A DNA stretch of 64,000 nucleotides from Ephydatia muelleri (lineage: Eukaryota; Porifera; Demospongiae; Spongillida; Spongillidae), in NCBI GenBank assembly GCA_013339895.1, contig JABACO010000008.1, positions 4,352,244-4,416,243 on the forward strand. The letters run 5' to 3'. The stretch's first letter is position 1. The number at the start of each line of letters is the position of its first letter. Of this stretch, positions 46,048-54,866 are shown piece after piece. Both the position numbers and the translations under genes were made by a program. Under the pieces are notes generated by a model. The model did not search any database. It was not told where the DNA came from and was given only the letters and a program-made list of their open reading frames with translations.

Positions 46048-46146
46048 CTTATCCCTGGCATTGATATCAGCTCCTCTCTCCAGTAGAGCTACCACGGTAT
46101 CTGTGTGGCCATTCTTTGATGAGATGTGAAGTGCAGTTTGTCCATC
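46048..46146 (-). CDS. Ankyrin-repeat exon (99 nt), consensus type
   Basis: 33 codons, phase 0, TAG acceptor, GTTAGG donor. [19 protein letters not shown], ending NARDK: the consensus of the array. First repeat after the cap exon (51164-51277), across an intron of about 5 kb filled with retroelements. Confidence 0.85.
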
Positions 46147-46668
46147 CTACATCATCAAAGGATGGATCACATGACATCAAATAGGAGATCAATGGATATT
46201 GTACACAGTGTCATGCATGTACACATATTCTACTCGTTTCTTCTACTCGTGTATAGAAGTGTACACAGCATAGAAATATGCAACACACTGTATGGACATA
46301 ACTGCAAGTCACAAAACTGCATTAATATTAATACGTGTACTATGTTGTTCCATGGCCATTAGTCTACACTGTCGTTTGTGAAGTAATTCACCAACCATAT
46401 ACATGTACAGTGTAATGCTTATGTAATGGAGAACTTCATGCATGTGTACATCATGCTGTGCACTTTGGACCCTAGACAGTAGTTCCAGACTGACAGCTCC
46501 CTTCTAGTGTACATGTATATAAATAGCATAGGATTTCGTGGACTACAGGTGATATTTTGTAGAGCTGCTTGATTTCGTATATCACATTGGCTGCTGCCTG
46601 TATCCTCGGCTATTATTGCAATGGTGTAGTCGGCAGATTGGATTGGATGGTTAAACAACAACCGCTAC
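46147..46668. other. Intron sequence, no gene seen
   Basis: Ankyrin-intron type up to about 46420, then unique sequence to the retroelement. Confidence 0.4.
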
Positions 46669-47450
46669 TACTACTGAAACTTTCAGCGGTGAAGCAAGCT
46701 CAGAAAGCATCTTAAAGAAGAAGACTGGGCTTTGTTCGGAGATGCATTGAAAACCTTAGCAAGACAAAGCTTACCCTGACCTTGACGAAAAGGCTCGCGA
46801 ATGACTCGCGCTGATTCTATTTCTCTCTCAGATTGATCATCCACAGGTCGCATTCAGTGTGAGGCAGAGGCATCCTCAGACAGTAGGCGAAGCTGCCAGT
46901 GCCACCATTGAACTGGAGTCGTATGTCCGACAGAACTGTAAGCCTACTAGTGTTGGTACTGTTCCCATGCAGGTAGTGGAGCACGACTAAGCAGCCGTAT
47001 CAGCCGTCACACTGTCAGTCACAGAAAGCTCGCAGTCCATACAAATGAAGCATTTAGTTGAGCGACTGGACTGCTTGGAGAAATTGCTGGTACGTGAGAG
47101 CATCAACTACCCCGTACCAGGCTCTGCAGCTAGGTTGAAAGACCATAATAGAGAGCCTCGCCAATGCACTGTGACATGCTGGAATTGCGGCGAGAGAGGT
47201 CACATCGTTTGCAACTGTGACAAGTATCAACAGCCACAGCAACAGGAAAACTCCAGTCCCCTCGTGCCAAGGGCCGCGCACAAGGGGATGAGACGGTGAA
47301 GGCCCAAAAAGAAACACCCTATAACAGTACGAGCTGTAACTGCTATCAATCGTTCTGTGAGTTACCGCATTGAGGGATTTCTAGCTTCTGTCTCACTAGA
47401 GTTCATAATAGACACAGGAGCATCAGTATCTTTACTTTGCATGAGAACCT
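46669..47450 (+). mobile_element. Second gypsy-type family: gag with zinc knuckle and protease
   Basis: A gag region (about 46720-47300) includes ARQSLP/DHPQVAFSVRQRH-type sequence in shifting frames, then an open frame MKHLVERLDCLEKLL with a CX2CX4HX4C knuckle (CWNCGERGHIVCNC). Protease follows at about 47330-47440 (IEGFLASVSLEFIIDTGAS), with the catalytic DTGAS. It breaks off at about 47445 into the dispersed repeat. It differs from the other gypsy copies (DTGAS versus DTGAL) and occurs once. Confidence 0.7.
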
Positions 47451-48710
47451 CTACAACACTGCATGGATATAGCTAACCAAAATTCTTAAACTGAAGGCAG
47501 AGTTGATATGCCCAACATTTGATGGTACCATCTGGAGGACAATAAGGAGTACATGTAAGTGTCACCTGGCAGTCAAGGACTGGCTCTGTTAGGGGACGTT
47601 TAGGTGTCTGTGTTTCATACCGGGAGCAGGTGCCAGGAGCACCTCCATGTGTGTTGGAAACACTTAGGAATGGGTATGTTCTTCCCTTCTACACTGAGCC
47701 TACCCCCTACATACAGCCTAATCAGCATTCTGCTCAGATAGAAGTGGAATGTGTGACAAATGCAGTAGCAGAATTGATAAAGGGTGGGTACATTGAGGAG
47801 GTAAAGGAGCTCCCAGTTGTAGGCAGCCCATTATATGTTGTCACCAATGGTATGGGCAAAACAATGGTAATCTGAGGCATGTTAATTGATCTCTTTGGAA
47901 ACAAAAATTCAAGTATGATGATGCAACCTTTGAAAGGCAACTATGTATCTGGATGATGGCATTGTAGCACTGCCAGATGAGGTGGGTGCCATTAGTGCCA
48001 GTGGCTGGGTGAGGGACACACTAGCTAAGGCAGGGTGGGTATGTAATGAAGCTAAGTCTACCTGGTTACCCACCCATAGGTTGTCATGGTTAGGACTTAC
48101 CTTGGATCTAGAGTTGGGGCTTATCTCGGTGCCTGATAGGAAGATTGAGGTCTTGCGGGGGAAGTTGCTAGCAGCCATGGAGCAACCAATGCTCAGGGCC
48201 AGGTTTATAGCAAGCTTGGTTGATAGGATTATAGCAATGAGTCTGGCATTAGGCCATGTTGCTAGATACATGACACAGGCTTTGTACGTATTACTGTTAA
48301 CTACAGACATGGTGCGATATGCTACCCATAACATCAGAGGGAAGGGAGGAGCTTAAGTTTTGGACTGAGTCAATTGAGGAGTATAATGCACATCCTATAT
48401 GGCATGGTCCATCTGGTGTCAGATGTGTGCACTCAGATGCTAGTGATGTGGGCTATGGAGGCTACATAGTTGAGCATGGCATGCATGTGCACAGGGAATT
48501 TGGTCTTCAGAGAAAGCAAAGCAGAGCTCTACCTGGAGAGAGCTAGTAGCAGTGGGAAGAGTGCTAGAATCAGTTGCAGGCAGACTGAGTAGTACTAGAG
48601 TGTGTTGGTTCACTGAAAATCAAAATGTTAGGTTTTGTGACAGCTGCTGTGATACTAAATCCAACAGATATGGCAATTGCTTCGATTTTGGATAGAAACA
48701 TTGCATTGAC
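47451..48710 (+). mobile_element. DIRS-like retroelement, copy 3 (RT, RNase H), without MITE
   Basis: RT 47640-48350: NGYVLPFYTEPTPY, IEVECVTNAVAELIKGGYIE, VGSPLYVVTNGMGK, then directly the CTGAGGCATG codons that in copies 1 and 2 follow the MITE. YLDDGIVALPDEVGAISASG is intact at 47943, then WLPTHRLSWLGLTLDLEL. RNase H 48357-48700 (SDASDVGYGGYIVEHG). Most of the palm between the RHVN block and YLDD is deleted (about 47880-47940). Confidence 0.75.
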
Positions 48711-48716
48711 CAGCCA

Positions 48717-49080
48717 TCAGCATGCATCTGAATCAGTCATACAGGAGAAAGTGGTCCAGGCTGGGCAGTGCAGGAGGGTAACCATGTGTTCCAGCACCCA
48801 GTGGAGGGCACTGGCAAAGTTGTCAAAATGATTGGGGCCAATAGGCCGAAGGAAGGCAGGTGTCAACATGGTAGTTGTCGTACCAGTGCATTCCCAAGAG
48901 CTCCCACTTGGAGGCCAGGACTGGAACCATGGGGAAGGCTGCCTGCAGATCCAGTTTGGATATGAGGGCTCCTTTGTTGAACTTGCCGAGGAGAGACACA
49001 GCATGCTTGCCCAATGCATGGCTGTATGAAGTGGGAAGTGTGTTGTCAGGAAACCCCCTTCCTCCTCCCTGTACCTCCAC
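48717..49080 (-). pseudogene. Antisense DIRS-type RT fragment, copy 3
   Basis: Minus-strand RT palm motifs: HALGKHAVSLLGKFNKG, KLDLQAAFPM, KWELLGMHWYDNYHVD, then in another frame DNFASALHWVLEH. Same tail-to-tail position as in copies 1 and 2. Confidence 0.6.
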
Positions 49081-49149
49081 AGAGGCGTAACCACAATGCT
49101 GGACAGGGCTGGGGTGTGTTCACCAGTCTGGTGGTGGAGCACGCGTTGT

Positions 49150-49522
49150 GAACTGCTGGTAACCAACTAGGGGGGAGGGTGGAGATAGATCAGATTATGC
49201 CCGCCCATGATTGTGGAGTCTGATTATGGTGTTTATGGAGTTGTAGGGATCAGAGAGGGTGGGAAGGTGTGTTGCAACTGCTCTAGTGAGGCCCGAAGCT
49301 AGCCTCGTGCTGGAGCAGGTGTTCCAAGAGAGACTCCTTGTTGCCAGTGGTTCCAGGTGGGCAGGCGGAGGACTGTGAAGTATCCAAACTATTAAAGACA
49401 TTACAATTATTCTCATGTGTATGATTGTGCAACTAGCATGTGTGTGGTATTGTGATTTTGATAGTCTTTGATGTATCTCGAGCATCAGTATTGGTGAACA
49501 CAATAGAGGCAATGAGGGTGGG
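49150..49522 (+). mobile_element. Gypsy LTR-like region
   Basis: Matches 18350-18699. The last part (about 49374-49502) begins TGTGAAGTATCC and ends GGTGAACACA, a TGTG...CACA pair consistent with LTR termini; a longer LTR starting further left is equally possible. Confidence 0.5.
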
Positions 49523-49756
49523 ATGTCAGAAGCTGGGAAACAATACGTTTATGGAAGCCTGAGAAAGATTGAAGAATATGATGGAGCGACAGAGGATTGG
49601 ACTACTTACAGGGAGCGACTGGAGATATACACTGTAATGTACCTTGATGCACACGAGGTGACATATGTGAAGAGGAGAGATGTGTTCCTTACGTGTATAT
49701 ATACACCTGTGCACACACAAGAGAGACTGAGCTTGTACATGTACCACTTGCAGTGA
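49523..49756 (+). pseudogene. Gypsy gag N-terminus (truncated)
   Basis: MSEAGKQYVYGSLRKIEEYD, then GATEDWTTYRERLEIYTVMY. Same block as 18700. Pol does not follow; sequence becomes non-gypsy near 49700. Confidence 0.6.
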
Positions 49757-50283
49757 CTTTGGGTTCTTATTTATCACACTGTTTTTACAAGCGTACATGA
49801 AGTCAAAGGAGGATCTACAGAGAACCAGTCATGTGGGAACTCCACATGCATGAAGAGTTGCCAACGAAATACAGTTTCATTTACACAATGTGTGCATGAG
49901 CATAAGAGTGTGAGAGTCACTGTGAGGTCATGTTCACATATTCTGCTGTGAGAAATAAGAGACAAAACTCTTAGCAAATGGTACAAAAGCGAAGTGGACG
50001 TAGCATAAAGAACACAGATAAGTTTATAACAAGGTTATGCCGAATGGGAAAGGGTGATGTGAGAACGTAGGAATTCAAAAGTCTTCACACGCCATGTTGC
50101 ATAGTGTTATTTTTTTGCCACGTGTATAACTGATGTGTGTGAGTGTGTGTGTATGTGTGTGTGTGCATGTGTGTATGTGTGTGTGTGTGCACGTGCACAG
50201 ATGTGTACATTCATGCACATGTACGCTTTGAAAAACAGTGTGAGAAATAAGAACCCACAGTCACTGCAAGTGGTACAAGCCCA
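49731..50283. repeat. Widely spaced inverted repeat
   Basis: 49731-49799 and about 50216-50283 are inverted copies (arm about 65 bp, spacer about 415 bp): CACTTGCAGTGAC, then GGGTTCTTATTT and CACACTGTTTTT. The left arm has TACATGTA (49736-49743) where the right arm has TA. Confidence 0.75.
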
Positions 50284-50410
50284 GTCTGTGTGTATGTGTA
50301 TGTGTGTGTGTTGTGTGTGTGCTGTGTGTATGTGTATGTGTGTGTGGTGTGTGTGTGTGTGGTGTGTATATGTGTGTGTGTGCGTGTATGTGTGTGTATG
50401 TGTGTGTGTG

Positions 50411-50444
<34 letters not shown>

Positions 50445-50456
50445 GCGTGGTGTGTT
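50135..50456. repeat. (GT)n microsatellite region
   Basis: Two GT/GTAT-rich tracts (50135-50200 and 50285-50456), the second following the right arm of the inverted repeat. Cysteine-valine frames through it are artefacts. Confidence 0.9.
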
Positions 50457-51163
50457 TGTGTGCAAAGATACAGTAGGTAGGTGTGTGGCAGGTAACAATG
50501 CAAGTGCGTAGTGCATGTTCACGTGCTATGTTACCTAAGTTATAGTATCCCTGCAGTGTAGCCGAGTGGGCGTGACAGGAATGAAGTTAAGCAAGCGAAT
50601 GTGGGAAAGCTTTATACTACACTACTAGGTACCGAAGGATGATGCGAGTGAGTAGGAAAAAAATTCATATGACGTGGGAGGTGGCAACAACCATCAGGCG
50701 CTAGCTGACAACCATTCAGATGGATCCATTAATTCGGTACAATCGTCATACAAAGTGATACAGTATAACTCATCTTCTTTGACCCGTATTGACTTAGACA
50801 AAAAAACTAAACAACAAAAAACAGACACTGAGTTGCGAATGGCTGTAGCTTATACAATAGGGTTTCAGACCAATATTAAATACAACAAATATATGTTCAC
50901 TGGCCAACATCTAGATTTTGACATCAATGTACAGTACATTGGCCACACGAATAAAGAATGGGTCCATATTAAATACAAGAGCAGTGGATTCTTCACCTGT
51001 GTCTGCACACATACACTGTACATGTGTATACATGTACATGTGAGCACATGCATCACATTGCATAGACATGTACTTTGCCCATTCAACTTCACGGACATGG
51101 GCATGTACAGAACTGCATAACTGAAATACTGTACACAACACATGTATTTCATGATGAACTAAC
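50457..51163. other. Intron sequence between cap exon and array
   Basis: No gene seen. 50860-50935 is a further copy of the 3160-3235 segment. Confidence 0.45.
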
Positions 51164-51277
51164 CAAAAGATCATGAGGGGCATTGATATTAACTCCTCTC
51201 TCCAGTAGAGCTACCACTGTAGCTGTGTCACCACACTGTGCTGCCCAGTACAGCTCACGTGTTTGATACTGATCATC
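51164..51277 (-). CDS. Ankyrin N-terminal cap exon (114 nt)
   Basis: On the minus strand a TTGAAAG acceptor, 38 codons, GTTAGT donor, phase 0 on both sides. It reads DDQYQTRELYWAAQCGDT, then [41 protein letters not shown] is an ankyrin repeat whose first helix starts like N-terminal caps. An alternative acceptor (GATCAG, 51268) would shorten it by three codons in frame. Confidence 0.7.
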
Positions 51278-51590
51278 CTTTCAATGAATGTATAAATGAG
51301 CAAGTATGCCATAATTATATAACTAATAGCATGATTCATAGTGAATGTGGCATTTGCAGTGTTATCTCTCCTATAACACACAACATACACAGAGTATGTC
51401 ACTATAGTGTTTCGTGTAGCTTTTGCTGGGATCGTGTGGCCAATGAGATAGGATAAAATTAACTTCATACAGGTCATGAGACTATTTTTAGGCTGAACTG
51501 TACATGTTAATATACTCGATTTGCAAGCATACAGTGTCCAGGCAATTCATTTGGTGGCTACTGTAGATTAGGTCAATGGGCATGACATAC

Positions 51591-51638
51591 CTCTTCTTGA
51601 ATTCCATACCGGTGGGGTAATTGAGAGAAGAAAGCCAT
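51591..51638 (-). CDS. Start exon of the ankyrin gene
   Basis: The ATG at 51638 opens 16 codons (MAFFSQLPHRYGIQEE) up to a GTATGT donor, phase 0, matching the phase-0 acceptor of 51164-51277. A TTTTTCTCATCAG acceptor eight bases upstream of the ATG (exon start 51646) suggests a 5-prime UTR intron. Together with the next exon this gives a hydrophilic leader followed by the cap repeat; there is no signal peptide. Downstream, 99-nt exons add 33-residue repeats. Ankyrin repeats bind other proteins; which protein here is unknown. Confidence 0.55.
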
Positions 51639-51686
51639 AGATCTGCCTGATGAGAAAAATTGTACAGAGAGCTGTACTCACTCTTT

Positions 51687-52195
51687 GGTACACAGCATGA
51701 TATGGAGGGTACACAGCAGGATATGGAGGGTACACAGCAGGGTATGGAGGGTACACAGCAGGGTATGGAGGGTACACAGCAGGGTATGGAGGGTACACAG
51801 CAGGGTATGGAAGGTACACAGCAGGATATGGAGGGTACACAGCAGGATATGGAGGGTACACAGCAGGGTATGGAGGGGACACAGCAGGGTATGGAGGGTA
51901 CACAGCAGGGTATGGAGGGGACACAGCAGGGTATGGAGGGGACACAGCAGGGTATGGAGGGGACACAGCAGGGTATGGAGGGTACACAGCAGGGTATGGA
52001 GGGCACACAGCAGGGTATGGAGGGTACACAGCAGGGTATGGAGGGTACACAGCAGGGTATGGAGGGTACACAGCAGGGTATGGAAGGTACACAGCAGGAT
52101 ATGGAGGACACAGCAGGGTATAGAGGGTACACAGCAGGATATGGAGGACACAGCAGGGTATGGAGGGTACACAGCAGGGTATGGAGGGTACACAG
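51687..52195. repeat. 21-bp minisatellite, about 24 units
   Basis: Units contain GGTACACAGCAGGGTATGG; at least two are 18 bp through a 3-bp loss. Because all lengths are multiples of three, several frames stay open on both strands (PPYPAVY and PSIPCCV on minus, EGTQQGM on plus). It lies about 50 bp upstream of the ankyrin start exon. Confidence 0.95.
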
Positions 52196-53957
52196 GGAAG
52201 GGCCGGATACAGAAATCGTGAGAACAAGGTTGATATTTTTCATACTTTGGGCCGTGGCTACATGTAACTAAAATGGCGTGTTGAAGGCCCTCCGGGGTTT
52301 AAATCGAAGCCCCATCCGCTTTATAGACGTGTTAATTAATACTGCCTGTGTTAGCTCGGAAGATATTATATAACCAGCTTAACGTACAGTACTTACACAC
52401 AAATACATGAATATTAATTAATCACTAGTTCATCCATGGGTTTAGCGGGGAAGGAGGGGTAGGGGGTGACAGACACCAGTATGCAATTGCATGCTGTAAA
52501 AGTTATCGTCAGTTAAAGCATAAATTAAATGATGTAAAGGATTTTCTTCGCAAGCATTCGATCTCTCATCAAGGATCCACCCACTTTTTGTCGTATACAG
52601 ATTGCAAGTTAATGGGTGCAATCAGAGATTTTGAAGCTTACCTGAACTGTATATAACACTTTCGCACTAATTAGCAATCAGCCTAGAGGGGTCGATGTGC
52701 GCCTCGTCTAGCTTGATCAAATGGTACGGCTATGTTGTTGCTGGAAACTAGGTTTTAATTAGAACATTACGGTATATCCTGGCTAATTAATTTCCGACGT
52801 TGTCACTTTCTTTTAAGTGCCCAGTTGGCTTGGACGTACCAACACAGCCAATGGAAATTCCGTGCAAAGCAACGGCTTGTGCCCAGTGCATAATACATTG
52901 GGCACAAGCATCACTAGTTCTCGCGTACCCTAAAGCCTGAACCCTAAGGGCCTCCCTTAGTACCGTTGTCCTAATATTGGCTAGCGATCGTTGCTAAGTG
53001 CAGATACTACTATATATAGGACTCGGTGAAACTTTAGTGGGTTTTAGAAACCGCCTATTTCAATTCATAGGCTGTCCTTCCACGTGCACTATACATGTAT
53101 AGGCCGGTTTGACGAGTTGACTATCACACAGTCGGGGCCAGTGTAGTCTCGTACCCAGACCCACATCGCAGCTGCGGATGGATTACATCACCGACCGGTT
53201 TGACTGGATGTTTCTTTGTCTCAGTAACTTTTTTTGACTCTGAGAAGCATACTGTAACTGCCAGCGTCACCTGGATATATAGGAAGGCACTCCTGGTCCG
53301 GCAGCGCACTCATGCTCTACTAGACGTGTATGGGCTAAGAGCGATCGTGTACGACAGGTGTTTTAAAGGACGAGATTGATTAAGACAGCGAGATCAAATG
53401 CACAGACATATATATTGTGATCACCAGGTCCAATCCAGTCAAATGAAATCATTAGATTCATATCGATGCTATTCTTACAATGCAATATTCAGCTGCCTTC
53501 GATTAGAGCTTTGCCAGTTGGGCGCGGCCCGACCTTACGACATCCGCCATTTGGATACCAATATTAGTGGGTGGCGGAGCACGTGCATTTCATTATTGGT
53601 ATAATATCAGAGCTGCGTACTTTTCTGATCCAGTGCACTAGTGAGAGCATAGCAAGTACGTGAATTGATATTACATGTATGGTGGATGATATCATACAGC
53701 AGAGCGCGTGCGAGATTAGAAAGCAGGGGGTTGGAAAACGGCAGCTGGGCATGTGACGGGGAGGTCATGACTAAGCGGCAGTGGTGAGAGGCGCTAGTTC
53801 TAAAGTTGTCGAAACAGGGAAAGGCCCACGAGGGAGGGACTAACTTCTTGGAAGCTTGTACGGTAGTAAGTGGGAGGCGGGGGACTCTGGTCTCATTCGC
53901 CCTAACTGGTAATGTATGGATCACGTGGTTCAAGCCACTTCTATCCACCCCACCCAC
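52196..53957. other. Intergenic region between ankyrin gene and peptidase gene
   Basis: The two genes are divergent (ankyrin minus, peptidase plus), so promoters for both probably lie in 51.65-54.48 kb. The region has low TACATGTA density. I see no coding exon and no certain promoter element. Confidence 0.5.
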
Positions 53958-53958
53958 A

Positions 53959-54026
<68 letters not shown>
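53959..54026. repeat. (CA)n microsatellite
   Basis: About 34 uninterrupted AC units, 460 bp upstream of the peptidase start codon. Confidence 0.95.
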
Positions 54027-54028
<2 letters not shown>

Positions 54029-54484
54029 GCACATGTACAGAGACACACACACGGGAAGTTTGTACGATACTGTATCTTCTATGTTTAGTGTGCACTACCT
54101 GACCTCATGTTTTGTTTTCAAGTCGTTATTGACATACAGTGTATGTATTTACTAATTTGCCAGACACGTATTTGTGGCAGTACACGAATAATGCGTAGTG
54201 ACTGCCAAGGCAGAGCATGGAATGGCATAACTTTCAGTATGTGCATACATGTATATCCTTACACAAGCCTGTAGTCGACATTTAATGTAGCTCATGGTCA
54301 TGGATTATACACATATGCAACAAGCACAGCTTGTTGATCACTTCAAATGAAAAGCAGAATGTTGTTGTGTATACCGCATTTGGGCTATGTGTTTGCATGT
54401 ATGTGTGTCAGGTGTGTGTGTTTCTGTAGGTGTCACTCTACTGTATGATACCACACTTCCTGTTCACTGCACTATGCACATTAG
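54027..54484. promoter_or_regulatory. Region upstream of the peptidase start codon
   Basis: No exon seen. The bases before the ATG (CACATTAG) would serve as a splice acceptor, so the 5-prime UTR may continue in an upstream exon. Confidence 0.25.
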
Positions 54485-54866
54485 ATGGATGACGAAAAGC
54501 ATGATGTGATTGATGGGGAGGGGGATTCCCTGCTGGGTGGAGTCCGCATCAGGAGACCATTCAAGGAGGTGCGCACCAAATTCGTCACGGTCATCTTGGT
54601 CCTGCTGCTCGTGCTCTGCATTGCAATCATCATAGCGCTGGCCATCGGCCTCGGAGTCGAAACTGAAAAGATCACATCACAGGAGGGCATTGCGCCCGGA
54701 CCGATCCACGCCATTCCAGTTGGCCCTCCACTGACGTGCCTCACTCCCAGCTGCATTCGTCTGTCCAGCCAGATCTTGGCCAGCATGGATGCTTCAGTAG
54801 ACCCGTGCACTGACTTCTACAATTTCTCTTGTGGCAACTGGGTGAAACAGCACACCATACCTCAAG
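54485..54866 (+). CDS. Peptidase exon 1
   Basis: ATG, cytosolic tail, transmembrane helix, first ectodomain cysteines. Donor CAAG/GTTAGC, phase 1. Confidence 0.9.

Noticed and set aside
50135..50522. Cys/Val-rich and His/Thr-rich open frames
   Set aside because: GT dinucleotide repeat translated in all frames.
50674..51120. 148-codon open frame on the plus strand
   Set aside because: It runs over a segment repeated at 2260, 3160 and 42345 where the frame is not kept, and has no domain.
51488..52271. Several overlapping long open frames (up to 251 codons) on both strands
   Set aside because: They exist because the minisatellite units are 21 or 18 bp; repeats with no stop in one unit stay open in every frame. 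Only the short start exon at 51591-51638 has splice support.
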